Positions 38,790-50,864 of a stretch of DNA of 64,000 nucleotides are shown in pieces. The first letter of the stretch is position 1. The number at the start of each line of letters is the position of its first letter. The stretch is taken from NCBI GenBank assembly GCA_038501195.1, contig JBBPUQ010000003.1:2124501-2188500 (forward strand), given 5' to 3'. This DNA is from Nemania diffusa. Lineage: Eukaryota; Ascomycota; Sordariomycetes; Xylariales; Xylariaceae. Both the position numbers and the translations under genes were made by a program. The notes beneath the pieces are model-generated. The model was not told the origin of the DNA, did not search any database, and was given only the letters and a program-made list of their open reading frames with translations.

Positions 38790-38992
38790 AAAAAAAAACG
38801 CAAGGACTCTGTTAGGTGCAATTAACCTATACTGGTTACTCTAAGTAGCCACCCGGTATTCTATTCCTTCTACATACTCAATACAACCTCTTGGCAGGCA
38901 CCTAACAGACTCTTAGAATTGAACTGAGACCTTCGATGCACCCTCGACAGTGTCTAACAGCTTGGCGACCTATACCACTACACTAAGTCCTC
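38790..38992 (-). mobile_element. tRNA-derived SINE-like element
   Basis: Read on the minus strand, the element starts GAGGACTTAG near 38992. It carries TAGTGTAGTGG at 38985-38975, which fits the Pol III A-box. A degenerate B-box, AGTTCAATTCT, follows at 38925-38915 and differs from GGTTCGANTCC only by transitions. The B-box lies in a T-arm-like stem (CTCAG/CTAAG), and the bases after it (AGTC) pair with the 5' GACT as in an acceptor stem. About 115 bases of unrelated body follow, and the element ends in nine T at 38798-38790, a Pol III terminator. Body ends carry an inverted repeat, GCACCTAACAGACTC against GACTCTGTTAGGTGC. Three-part SINE structure is inferred; I see only one copy, so mobility is unproven. 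A decayed tRNA pseudogene is the alternative. Confidence 0.55.
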
Positions 38993-39391
38993 AAGATGAG
39001 CCCAGCCGGCTAAGCTATCAAACACTCTCTTGAAATAATTGCGGACGTGATTTCCAGACATACCTCCATATATTAAGAACCGTAAATCATCATGATTGTC
39101 ATAGTGGTTGTACATTAATGTTGATGATGTATTAAAGCATGCAAACAACGAATTTGCAACTCGGGGTCGATCGATGGAAATGTTGATTGCTCCACGCTGC
39201 CGGGTCCTACGTTGTAGCTGATGTTTGTATCGGACGAAATAGCGGAGGCATCGACCGATACATAGTAATAGTAATGTTATGCATAATTGTATATGTAACC
39301 TACCACTTGATGTATCTACTAATAGTGTGTAAACTAGGCCATTTAAAGTGAACTTATTATTATTTAAAATCCGAATAGTGGGGCCAGGCTT

Positions 39392-39462
39392 GATTTATAT
39401 ACTCAATAAAAATATAAAACTATGCTCGGATAATAGTTTTATTGAGTGTATGCAAATAAATC
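39392..39462. repeat. long inverted repeat around TTTATTGAGT
   Basis: GATTTATATACTCAATAAAA at 39392-39411 is repeated in inverse at about 39437-39462 with a 6-base insertion, leaving a 25-base loop. Such an AT-rich hairpin with 20-plus-base arms is consistent with a MITE or the two inverted ends of an eroded DNA element. No transposase is nearby. Confidence 0.65.
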
Positions 39463-40771
39463 TCCGCCCTACATTCGACTTTTAAGTCACGACTCGCAAG
39501 TGGCACTCTAAGACTCAAAGGGATAGAGCAGTCACATGTGTTACCAACTGATGTGCCTCACAAAAGTCCAGATTCGCCACGCGCGGGTTCGGTGTTGTAG
39601 GTGGCCCGTCCTCGAACTTGCGTGTAATGAATGCTATAGATCCTCACTGGGTACTCGACGGATAACTCGGTCGCGGCAACGTATAACGGGCCTACTGTAT
39701 GTGTTTTGAGTGTACTTGATTATATTGTGGTATTGTGACATTAGCTACCACCCACCACCCTGTTCGGTTATCATATTTGGTCCCTCGGTGCTGGGTCGTT
39801 ATATCCCGGCTCGTGGTACTCTGTACAGCTGTGTATGACTTTGATGCGCATGGATAAACTGACTATTAACCGTATTTTCATATGCAACTTTAGAAACAAT
39901 CCCATGCCAATGATCTAACGGCGTCCTATACGCTACCGGCACTCGGCTGCTGTTTCGGACGGCCTGGATACCTTTTAGGCCATGTTGTGGATTGTTACCT
40001 ACTTATATAGGTACCATTTAATTATAAGACCAATGTGAATCGGATCCACCGGGAGGGAACCACCTCACCACAACAGACGAACAAATCGGGCTGATGCAAC
40101 ACAGCTAAGAAACGCTATAGTTCAGTGCCCTATAGTTGGGATTGGGAAGCAAGATTATGAAATGAAACAACAAATCGTCCAATATGGTGAATCTCACCTA
40201 TCTATTGTCCCTAATGTACACTACCTACCTATCTAAGCAGTTCGTTCAGCTGGCCAGGAACGAGAGAATAAGCTTCGGGACCGAGTGAATACCTAGGCGG
40301 GCGGTTGAGGCTTGAGGGGTTATTGGGGGCGGCTAGGCAAAGTGCGGAGAAGCTAGGGAAGAAAACGAGGAGCCGAGGGAGGCGGCCTTGGCAGCATCCG
40401 CCACGTGAGATAGGTACTAATCATACGCAGTATGAGCTGTGAAAGCTGTCGTAGGGTTCATCTCCCACGTGATGACGAAAATTGAATAGTGGCTTTCTAG
40501 AAAGAGACTAGAATGCAGAAACCCGTTCAATGTCGAATCCCTACCCGGTTCGCTAACAAACAGAATGAGAAGATGGGCTGGTACATACAGTAGGGTAGGT
40601 ACTCGCTCGTTCGCTCTCTGTCTCATCCGCCTTCGGGATGGATCGTCGCGAATCGCGCTAGACCTGGAGAAACCCTGGCGGGTGATCTGTGTTGCCCAAA
40701 AAGAATTAGGTAGCACCCGATATTCGGGCCATTGGTTGCTTCCGCGGTCGAGAGGACGAATCGTAGCGTAG

Positions 40772-40788
40772 GTATATATATATATATA
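40772..40788. repeat. (TA)n microsatellite
   Basis: A run of about 17 bases of alternating TA, about 520 bases upstream of the MFS transporter start. Confidence 0.85.
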
Positions 40789-41309
40789 TTCTACTGTACC
40801 GCAAGGAGAAGAAAAACTAGCGACATCGGGGCTTGCGTCTTACAACCCGCCTCTCTTTATACGGTGAGCAATACCCAGCTGACCACCACCCATGTATGCT
40901 CATTACTGTATGTAGGTAGAATACTGATTAGGTACGTACTTCGCGGACATTGATGTTTTCTAAAATATTTTACCAACCTTGTTGGCTACACAGACCTGTT
41001 CCGTTTGGTACACTGGTTGAGCTTTGAATCGTCAACCACCGATTGGAACGCGTCGTTGCGCGTAGTGAACTAGATAAGTCTAGGCACTGTCGACGACAAA
41101 CTGGGTTTGGCTTGGAGGGAGAGTATTAGGTTGACGACTTCATAAGACCGGTTCCAATTGAGTTCGCTCTTTGTTGGCTACGATTCTGGATACTTTAGCA
41201 TTTGCTCCTCCTTTCCTCTCTCTTTGCGGTTGTCTTCGCTGGCCGTCTACGTTTGTTTACGCTAAGCTGGTCGCTGGGATTGCTTCTCTGCGCTGGTCGA
41301 CTTTCCGAG

Positions 41310-43579
41310 ATGGCCGGCGTCAAGGACTATTGTATGTCAGATTAGTATTCTTTATTTCCCCCCTGCGCTCGCTTTTTCTACGTCCCGTTCCCACGTCTCC
41401 GACGGGAGCGCTCGAGTAGCATGTGTATCGGAGCCGGCGGCATCTCGTGGGAGAGCTTCGACGAGGCCGAAAATATGACGGACTGAGGTTAACCAAACAC
41501 CACAGCGGGCACGAGTCTCGACAACGAGAAGGGAGAAGGGGCGTTGCCAGGCACGAACACATATCATCCAGGGACCGTCGACTCCGACTATGACGAACCC
41601 GCCATTCGCTGCCCCCCGCATACCACCGAGAGAAAGCTGTTGACCCGCATCGACTGGTACATCCTCCCCTTCGTTAGCATCATGTACCTTTTGGCCTTCT
41701 TGGACCGGGTGAACATAGCAAACGCCAGATCCTTTAATTTAGAAGCGGACCTTCACCTGAAGCCGAACCAGTATAACACCGGTAGGATTGTTGCCTCGAA
41801 AGCCTGCCGATTCAATCTACCCTCGTTTACTGATATCATGCCAATTATTAGCTTTGACTATTTTCTTCGTCCCTTATATCTTTTTCGAGATTCCTAGCAA
41901 CATCCTGCTGAAGCGATTTTCGCCCCGCATATGGCTGCCCGGGTGTATGTTTGCTTTTGGCCTCGTTTCTGTCTTCCAGGGGATCACCCAAAACTACTCT
42001 GGCTTGGTATGTAGAATTATATGGATGATGTGCAGTGATACATAATCTCTCACTCGGACGATTGTAACTCACCTCGAGCGTCCCTCATCCGTATCCGCTA
42101 CTTTAACCTTTGCAAATCATGCGCTTACATTTGACGTAGCTTGTTACTCGCTTTTTCCTTGGCGTCTTTGAAACCGGGATGTTTCCAGGTACGTAGAGAC
42201 AAAAGCCTCGTTAAAGACAATATTGCCTTCGAAACTAATGGTATTTTATAGGTTGCTTCTATCTCATTAGTACGTATACTATAATTCAAATTTATTACTC
42301 GTGTCACTCGATGTGCAACTTGCACATAAATAACCGCTAACGTATTTCTTTCCGCAAAGGCATGTGGTATAAGCGAAGCGAAGCTCAGAAGCGGTATTCG
42401 CTGTTTTTCTCGTCCACTTCACTCGCCGGTGCCTTTGGAGGTCTTCTTGCTTCGGCAATTGGTAAACGTACGTTGCCGAGCTTAAGTTCTAGCCGTGCGG
42501 ACGCGTAACGACTGATGCTGTGATTAGTGGACGGAGTACGAAGCTATTCGGGATGGAGGTGGATTTTTATCCTCGAAGGCACCCTTACTGCCATTGTCGC
42601 AATCGTGTTCTTCTTCATATTCCCTGTTTTGTAAGACTCGTCTTCCTCTGCCCCCTCACCGAGGATACTGTTAAGCCTTGCTAACTTACTGGTGCCTAGC
42701 CCGGAGGAGGCTAAGTGGCTAACCGAAGAGGAGCGGACATTCATCAAGGCGCGCCTGAAGGCCGACCAGGGCAATAATGCAGCTGAGCGCCCCATCACAC
42801 CCCGTGATGTGATAACGGTTTTGAAGGACCACCGCGTCTGGCTGGGCGGGTTTATGTACTTGGGTTTGATTGTGCCAGCCTACAGCTATGCTTTCTTCGC
42901 CCCGACTATCATCAAGACATACCACTACAACGCCATACAGACGCAACTACACTCAGTTCCGCCATGGGCGGCCTCTTTCGCCTTCTCATTGATTGTAGCG
43001 GTTCTATCTGACTGGACACGCCACCGCGCGTTTTTCGCCCTCGCACCGTTAGCCATCACCATTTCGGCCATCGGTGTTTTACTGACAGTTCATACGAACA
43101 CGACCGTCGAGTATGCTGTGCTGCATCTTTTCACCATCGGCACATACGGCGTTCTACCCATCGTGGTATGTTGGTTCCAGATGAACCTGGGTGGTCATCA
43201 TCGCCGAGCTATCGGCTCAGCATGGCAGATCGGATTTGGAAACCTGTATGTGGATTTCTCATTTGCGCTTTTGACTCTCCCACGACACGTATAACAGAGC
43301 CTTTGGACAGGGTAAAGAGCTAACGTTTTTCTCATCGTCCCTAGTGGTGGTATCGTCGCCACCTACATATTTCTTGATAGCGACGCTCCACATTTTACAA
43401 AGGGCTACGCCGTCTGTTTAGGCTTCGTTATTCTAAGCGCAATTTCCTCGGTGCTTTATTTGATCTCGATCCACATTGAGAACCGGAGGAGGGCTAAAAC
43501 GGCCGTCAACGTTGGTCTTTCTGAGTACGAGAAGACGGAGATGGGCGACCTGAACCCTGGGTACAGATACATGTACTAA
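41310..43579 (+). CDS. MFS transporter, anion:cation symporter (ACS) family
   Basis: Proton-coupled symporter of the Dal5/Tna1 type, which in yeast carries allantoate, nicotinate, biotin precursors or similar organic anions across the plasma membrane. Exons are 41310-41331, 41506-41781, 41852-42006, 42140-42188, 42252-42269, 42360-42467, 42528-42630, 42700-43245 and 43345-43579, giving 503 aa. The tiny first exon joins through SGTSLDNEKGEG. ACS hallmarks are WYILPFVSIMYLLAFLDRVN in TM1, VPYIFFEIPSN, TRFFLGVFETGMFPG, the MWYKRSEAQKR loop and the SGWRWIFILEG stretch. One exon is only 18 bp (42252-42269), but phase and family alignment require it. Twelve membrane segments are expected. The substrate cannot be read from the sequence. 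The gene converges on the kinase gene. Confidence 0.9.
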
Positions 43580-44237
43580 AACTAAACTTCGTCAAAGCCA
43601 AAGGTGTTGATCGTGGTTCTAACTTTTCGCTCCATAGCTTATGCTCATCCCTTATCGAAGGGAATACTCTAAATAATAGTGTACTTTTTTTGGATATAGA
43701 AGAGATCTATGTGTTAGGCGACAACGGTAGTCGAGGTTATTAGACCCTGTGAAAAACCTGACATTAGGCTCTAATAGTCCAAGCCGGCTAGCTCTGTGAT
43801 TGGAATGCTAGTCAGGGTTGGTAAAATAAACGGTCACATCTACCCTTCATCTCTTCTCTTGTTACACTTCTTTTTTAATCGTAAATACCCCAGATTTCAT
43901 GAAAACAATTGGCGTAAGAAACAGTAAAATATAGCTATCAGCTCTTGAATAAGCTTGCCTCGTGTGTACTGGTTAATAACGGCTCGAGCACAATATTTTC
44001 CCTAATAAAGTGGGGATATTTGATGATGAGATCGAAAAAATGGATTATTCAATTACCCTCTTGAAACGCCGTTTCCACGTCTAAGGTCGCGAAGTTATGC
44101 CTGTGTCATAACTAACATCTTGAAACTCCTGTATATCAGCCAGACAATTGACTAACGAACAGTGGGTACTATAGTAATCAAAATATCGCTCCAAGAAAAA
44201 CGCCAGCAAACGTATGCTTCTTGTGTTTTTTTTTTAT
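43580..44237. other. convergent 3' flanks, MFS transporter / kinase
   Basis: 658-bp AT-rich spacer between two 3' ends. It has T-runs near 43685 and 44226. I see no gene. Confidence 0.6.
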
Positions 44238-47200
44238 CTAACGTCCGCCTTTTCGATTAACTTCGGCATCTATGTCTCGTTCGACCATTTCTATAGAACT
44301 GAGGCTTGGAAATCTTTTGCTGAAATCCTGTATATAGTCCTCCTTCTCTTGGAAAGACATGTCTATTGCGGGCCGTCCAGGTAGCCCGACGCCCACTAGT
44401 TGGTCTGAGCTGGCTCGGAACGCATGGCTCGGTGGAAACTGTTTAGTTGGTGACCGACGACCGCCCGTCGGGAGATTGTTCAAGTGTGTGGGCTTAGGGG
44501 CAGGATTCGGCTTGTTCGGCGGTACCAATCGGCTAACCGAGCTATGGCCTTGGCCACTAGACCGGGCTCGTGCTAGAGCTTCTGAGGAGCTAGTAGGAGG
44601 TTTTGGTGGCGGTCCATGAATGGTACCAGCTGGTCTGGCTGGGAGTTCCGGCAGCTCTTTCTCCTCACGGCTCCTGGCTGCTGCTTCATCTGAGAATTTA
44701 CCATATCCCGATGCAGTACGTTGGACCTGCTGAGATGATTTGTGTGATTCCTCCAGCAAATTCTGTACTCGATTTTGTATACTCGTGGCCCGCGAAACAC
44801 CACCTATGCTTCTCGGAAGCGGGGTAGGGTCCAGGTCTCCAGATTCGCGCGCGGCTATCTTTTGCTTGTATTCAGCTGCTGCCGCTTCCACCCGTCGTTC
44901 CTCATCGGCAAGACTCTGTGCTTCAAGCTCTCGTCGCATTTCTGGGCTTAGCTCGGTTTCGGCCAGAAAATGTCCATCATCACTGCGCCCGTCTGTAGCT
45001 TCAGATCCAGCAATAGGCGTTAAGTTATAACTTTCTCTATCTTTCAGCGGGGACGGCGTTCGTACAGAAGAACCCGAAGGGTTTCCTTCAAAGCGTTTGA
45101 AGGCATCCCCAAACTTCCCCGCGAGAATGTTCTTAGTGCCCGACAGTGAACTGAGGCTTGAACGTTTGCTATGTTGCTTAGTGCCTCTGTCCCTTTTTCT
45201 ACCATCATAATCCTCCATAGTTCGGAGAAATTCAACGTTGGACTCAATAGTGCTCTCTTCTTGAGGCTCAAGAATTGGAGAGCCTGCTTTGGGATGTATT
45301 TTAGGAGAAAGGTGACCTGGTGTGCGTGATGGTTTAATTGCCGCTTCTCGCTCGCGAAGATAGTCTATGCTGGACTCAAGATACATGCTAGCCGGTCTCG
45401 ATCGACTCGTGCTTGATGAAGACCTCACCAAAGGCTCTAGATATTCAGCGCTCGGTCGCCCAGCCTCTAGGGATGGTCGGGTCGAGGATGCGTGTCCCGT
45501 TAAAGCAGATTGTGGTTGGGCCGGCGGGATTCGAGGGCTAGGGGATGGGCGAGACGTTTGGTGTATATCCAACCGTGTTTGACTTGAAGTAGGCACATCT
45601 TGTTGCCTAGGTAGACTTGTCGAACGGTGTGGATCTGCTGGTGGGAATCTGTGGATCGGAGGATATTCACGAATCTGCACATCAAGGGGGCCTGTCATGG
45701 TTCCGGTTGAAACCATAACTGGCTTGCTCGGAGCCTCATGCTTAGATTGAGCCGGAGTAGATGAAATAGCTTGAAGTTCAGGGTTGTTGGATATAATAGT
45801 AGAGGCTTTACTTTTCTCCGCTACTTGCCTTGGCGGGCCTGAAGTAGGTTTGTAAGGCGGCCCTAGCGGTGGTGATGGTCGGAGCAAATCAGTTGTGGCA
45901 GCCGCAGATTGTACATGACCCGGGTCAGTAGTTTTGCCATGGCCCTCCGAAACTGGGCTAGACTTCGTCGGAGGCGCAGCGAAAGCATCGTCAACGAGGG
46001 GCTCCGCTACCCGTCGATCGAGCTGTGCTGTTGGTGCATTGGATAGAGCCTGCGGTGAGGTTGGGCTATCAAAATCGAAATTGGTTCCATGGTCGTGTAA
46101 GATGGAGAATTGATCGAGGGTCGGGAACCTAGAAGACAACTCGTCACTCTCCAGCTTGGCCCCAGACTTGGCGTCAAGAGCAGCAAAAGGGTCGCCAGAG
46201 GTAATTTTGGTAGGAGCTTGTGAAGGGATGGCGTGATTAGAAGTAGTTGGTCTACCCCGACGCATGGGCGTTATATCGGGGAGTGCTTGAGCTTGTTGTT
46301 GTGGAGGCGGGGAATATACGGCGCCTACGGTGGGTGTACCGCCAGTTTTACGTTCTGCGGAGAGCTGCTTCTCCCCCCTTGGCGGTCCCGACGACTTTGA
46401 GCGACTTGAGTAGATCTATCATGTGTTAGCAAATGGCTTTAAATAACGAGAGAGTGGCATACATCATGAATGGGCAGTTCACGGCCCTGCATTGCGCAGC
46501 TTTCTCGAAGTACTTGATATATATTCGGTCTAGCTGCCTGGTTTTCTCGCAGCATGGAGGCTGGCTTTTATTAGCACAGGTGTGCGATAGTCACCATTGA
46601 ACGACTTACCAATGAGCTGTTTTAGTCTATCGGAGAATACGGGATAGCTAGGGAATCGATAGCTCGCGTTCAGTATGGCAAGCTGGCCCTGGTCCTCAAA
46701 AGGAGTTGTGTAGTAGCAGAGCTTATAAAGAAGAACACCCAGGGCCCAAATATCCGATTTCTCATCTATTGGTTGCTTCCTGTACACATCGACCATCTCG
46801 GGGCTTCTATATTGCATCGTGGTGTGCCTCTGGACATCTTCGTCTATCAACCTGCATTCCACGACTGTCTGGGGAGCTGGCTTCGGCGGTGCTGCAGAGC
46901 CAAAATCGCACAACTTAAACTTCCTCTTCGAGCCATGCATGGTAATTAAGACGTTCTCTACTTTGAGATCTCGGTGTAGCAGTGGCGGCTTGAGGTAATG
47001 CATACAGGCGACGCCCTCGGCAATATCAGAGAAGATGTTTAAGATTTCGGGCTCGGTCAGACGATGTTGTAGCCGGGTATTCATGAAGTCGATCAACCCG
47101 CCTCCGTCACAATATTCCATCAGCAGGAAGACCTCGTAGCCGCCGCCTTTCAATTCAGAGGCGTGCGAGTCTAAATATGTCACAATAGGGCGGTGTCCTT

Positions 47201-47504
47201 TCAATCGTTTCATCGTCTCGACCTCGGTCCGCATTGCACGTAGTGTCTCCTTGTCTGGCACGGCGACTCTCTTCAATACTGCCTGATCCGTACCGTCGAT
47301 AGGGCGAGGCAGTCTGACCAGATAGACATGTGCAAATCCGCCCTCGGACAGATACCTCTGTATGACTACCCTGTGCTCACCGACCTGAATCTTGGTCCCA
47401 GGTACGAAGGTGCCAGCGGGGATGGCGGGGTTTTGCACTGGCACGGGCACCTGTGGTGGCTGCCCATGATGGGCCAAAGGCAGAGGCTTATTATAGGAGG
47501 CCAT
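44238..47504 (-). CDS. Ark1/Prk1/Akl1-family (NAK) Ser/Thr kinase
   Basis: Numb-associated-type kinase; relatives regulate actin patches and clathrin-mediated endocytosis by phosphorylating coat proteins. Exons (minus): 47504-46610, 46560-46463 and 46415-44238, giving 1056 aa. The kinase domain (about residues 40-335) has the loop LSEGGFAHV, VLKRV with Lys78, LLHRDLKVEN with Asp179, DFG at 200-202, TTMQYRSPEM in place of the APE motif, and DIWALGVLLYKL. The second exon completes the domain with MLRENQAARPNIYQVLRE. A very long Ser/Pro-rich disordered tail follows, with two similar short motifs: SSRFPTLDQFS near the kinase side and KRFPSLSSIEM near the C-terminus. Relatives carry such motifs. 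Introns are 49 and 47 bp. The leader contains a GACGGT-type repeat. Family is certain; orthology to a specific yeast paralog is not. Confidence 0.92.
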
Positions 47505-48596
47505 GGTGGCAGGATGAAGTCAGAGTGGTTGTTATACAGTCGCGGTGACAGAGAAGAGAGCGGCAGGTTCAGCAGCGGCGGCGGCGGGAGACGGGAGACG
47601 GGGACGGAGACGGTGACGGTGACGGTGGAGGACGGGTCGGGATAGGCAGGTTGCACGGTTGTGGCATGGGAGCGGTCTACACTATGCGTACACGTATACG
47701 GCGGCGGTAGGTCTAGTGCATTTGGTCTGCACGTCGGTCCGATTCGAGTAAAGGAGTGACATATAGGAAGAGTATACAGAGGAAGAAGAGAAGGGCCCGG
47801 CGTAGAGAGTAGATGATCAATGCGAGAGATGGAGCTGCCCGGGTCGAGAAACGACACCTTGGCGCAGGAGTTTTAGGTCGCTGGTGTCGCTGGTCTGGTT
47901 GATAGTAGTTGCCGATAAGGCATGTTGTACCTACAGAATATACTTCAGGGTGCCTGCCCTGCTTGCCTGTTCATGCGTGACGACAAGTCCTCCAATGTTG
48001 CAAGTGGCGTATGGGCCAATGGACTAATGGACCGCGCAAATGAACCAATGACCCAATGCCAACAACCCTTGGATTGAAGCCTTCAGCTGGGCACGCGGCT
48101 GTCTGACACCTGGTGGTTTGTCTAAAGTGGGGATGAGTTCCCTTGTGACAATACCCACATGCTATTTAGAGTGACGTCTTAGGTTACAAGTAACAACGCA
48201 TCGTACATTGTATGCGCACAAGATAGTCGACAACATAAATAAGCACTAGATAAACAGATACTACCTTTTTAGTTATGAAATAGCTATTTATGAGAGCTAA
48301 TGAATCGACTCATTTCCATAAGAGTATATAGCAAAAGTTTGACGAGCACGCAATCTTAGGACTACGTTAGTGTCTCGACGCATCAACATGCCACATAGCA
48401 ACATGTACAAAATGAGCAGAGTATCTATAAAGATTTAAATTAGCTTTAAAGAACCTGGACTCCAGATGGCTGGTTCAGAGATCCCTAGCTCTGACCTAAG
48501 TTCCGAGTCCCAAGTCCCAAGTTCCAGGTTTACACTACAAACACCTAGCGCAGATCAATGAAAGTCTATATTCTCATCCCTCATCCCCAAACACGT
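47505..48596. other. spacer between kinase promoter and nhx1 3' end
   Basis: 1.1 kb. The part near 47505-47900 is G-rich on the plus strand (kinase leader, minus strand C-rich). 48500-48520 has a short AAGTCCCAAGTTCC-type direct repeat. No gene is seen. Confidence 0.55.
47568..47641. repeat. GGC/GACGGT repeat in the kinase leader
   Basis: Plus-strand GGC units pass into GGGAGAC and GACGGT hexamers over about 70 bases just before the kinase start on the minus strand. A purine-rich repeat, probably part of an untranslated leader. Confidence 0.75.
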
Positions 48597-50864
48597 TTAA
48601 CCTGACCCAGGGCCACCTTCGTTATGATTCCTGCCATTCCCGCTACTACTAGATCCTGAGTTGTTGCCATCCAACAAGAGTTTCGGTTTAATGTAATCCT
48701 CGTCAAGCTGTCGGAATAAGGCTTGAGGGTCATGTGTGGTGAATAGTTGCTTAATTGCTGATCTGGTAGACAGAGGGGCAGGAGGTCTCTGTCCTGATGT
48801 CGGATATGAAAACACACCCTCCTCTTCGGGCGCACCACCAGGGTTCAATTCAGGACTCGACCTTCTTCTTGGCGACCTACGTGCTGGAGGGGGGAGATCT
48901 GAGATGTCAATATCGCTACCAACGTCCGAGTCCGTTAAGCTGACCGGTTGTCCAAGAAGGTCTGATCTCTCTGAGTCATCACCTATTGTTGGACGCGAAT
49001 TCTTTCGGCTCAAACTTGCAGTGCGCGAGTTCGGCAACGGTGAACGGTGGCCCGATACGTAACTACCTCGCTCAGGACCTGTGTTACGTCTACCATTGGA
49101 AGACTCCATTCTCTCCATCCGCACTGATCCGTTTCTTTGCCGTGGGTTAAAGCCAAAGCCAGTACCTGATCTTTTGTAGTAAGACCCTCCGGGAGTTGCT
49201 TCAATATCAAATTCGTCGTCACTATCCGCCTCTTCTATAACACCAGTCCTTATGCCCAGAATCTCCAACATTCTAGCTGTAGTTCCGCCGAAAATGATGA
49301 CCGTGAGCACCACTACAACCAAGACTGTAGCTTTCAGAGCGAAAGAATTGTCGCCGGATAGAAGAGCGGCTAAAGCCACACCGACAGCGCCACGCAGGCC
49401 AGCCCAAAAGAGCATGGCCTGATAGCTATATGGTAGCTCATCACTAACCTCTTTGCCTTGGCGTCGAGCTCGGTAGCGATGATACCAGTTGATAGCCTTA
49501 GATAAGGGGAAGACCGCGACCCAGCGGGCAGCGCAAACTGAGACTACAGTGACGATAATAAGAAGTGGTTGAAATTGCAGCTCGTTGTCCGTGAAGAGCG
49601 ATAGGCCGAGATAAATGAAGATGAAATTTTCCGACAACTGCGCCATGATCTGGAAGAAGTATTTGGTACTGAGCTGGGTTCGCCGAGACATGTTAAAGTA
49701 GGCATAGTGCTTCAAAGTAATACCGCAGAACAGCAGAGAAACGATGCCTAGTTAAATGTTAGTACGTCTTCATCCTAGGCAGCAGACTTGAGGTTGTATT
49801 ACCTGACATTCTCACGGCCTGCGAAAAGAAGTAACTCGCATAGGTGATCAAGACAATCAGGCAAGTCTCGATATGTGGATACCTCCTTACGTAGGTAAAT
49901 TTGAGAACGAGAGCTGTGCCTACACCAACTACGACGCCTATGCCTAAGCTGCCAAAGAAGCTCAATATGAAAGTGCCTATGCCCTTAATAAAGCTTAGGA
50001 AGCCGTAAGCACCAGCATCCTCTCCCCTGTACTGCTGCGCCGTCTCGAAGATAACGATTGCGATGGCGTCATTGAGTATGGATTCACCAAATATGATCGT
50101 GTATAACTTCGGATCGACCTTGTAGGTGTTGAAGATGGCCAAAATTGTTACGGGATCAGTAGCGGACAGGGTCGCACCAACTGATATAGCGTCGTTGAAG
50201 GACATATCAAATCCTTGGGGTATCCGCGTGTATAGCCATAGCAGAAACCCGATGACGACAGCGGACAGGAATGTGCCGGCAAAGGCAAAGACCAATATGG
50301 TACCGATATTTCGGAAGAAGTTGGCTTGGTGCAGCTCATATCCGGAGTTCAGAATGATGGGCGGAAGGAGGAGATTGAAGAAGATCTGGTAGTCGAAACT
50401 GATGAGGGTTGGGATGCTAGACTCGGAGCTAACTCGAAGGATTAGGCCTACAGTCATCCCTGGTAGACATAGTTAGACTCTGTTGTCTTTGCTTCGATGG
50501 GGGTTACAACCAACCAGCAAAAATGGAGATGACGGTTTCATGCACGGCCTGGACCTTCTTCTGCTGCAGTGTGTAGCTGGTGAAGAAGGCGATTATGAGG
50601 AGCACAATGGAAATAAAGAGCGCCCAGGATGAGCTTATTTCCTTCTCTCCTGAATCCTTCTCTATGGTTCTCGTTAGATGATTTTAGAACGTGTTCACGG
50701 CTGTGAAAGAGTGCGATTCGTACCACCGGGATCCTGCTCTTCGTCGGCACGTCCTGGAAGACACGGGCATCAGTTCATGTTCACACTTTGAAGCGAAGAG
50801 GTGGTCGCATTATCAAAGACATACTGGCGAGCTCCAAGCCGAAGCTGGCGAGTTGCGACAACAT
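48597..50864 (-). CDS. endosomal/vacuolar Na+(K+)/H+ exchanger Nhx1
   Basis: Intracellular monovalent cation/H+ antiporter of the NHE/CPA1 family that controls endosome and vacuole pH. Exons (minus): 50864-50825, 50753-50724, 50661-50515, 50459-49803 and 49747-48597, giving 674 aa, close to yeast Nhx1 (633 aa). The first exons encode a short N-terminal segment and TM1, ending VHETVISIFAG. Family motifs are FNLLLPPIILNSGYEL (the amiloride-type region), SVGATLSATDPVTILAIF with the essential Asp, FGESILNDAIAIVIFE with the ND pair, FIYLGLSLF and FWAGLRGAVGVALAA. The C-terminus is a long acidic, Ser-rich cytosolic tail. The 40- and 30-bp early exons rest on phase and acceptor quality, so the start is a little less certain than the rest. 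Divergent from the sucrose-transporter-like gene. Confidence 0.93.

Larger units (their letters stand above)
37222..41309. other. 4.1 kb AT-rich spacer with repeat elements
   Basis: No protein-coding gene is supported. The stretch is AT-rich and holds a SINE-like element (38790-38992) and two strong inverted repeats (38571-38632 and 39392-39462), each listed separately. A (TA)n run sits at 40772-40788. The part after about 40950 is the promoter and leader of the downstream MFS gene. The left part just after 37222 is the promoter of the amino acid permease. Confidence 0.6.

Noticed and set aside
47366..47857. 163-codon minus-strand open frame overlapping the kinase start
   Set aside because: Different frame from the kinase and driven by the GACGGT-type repeat.
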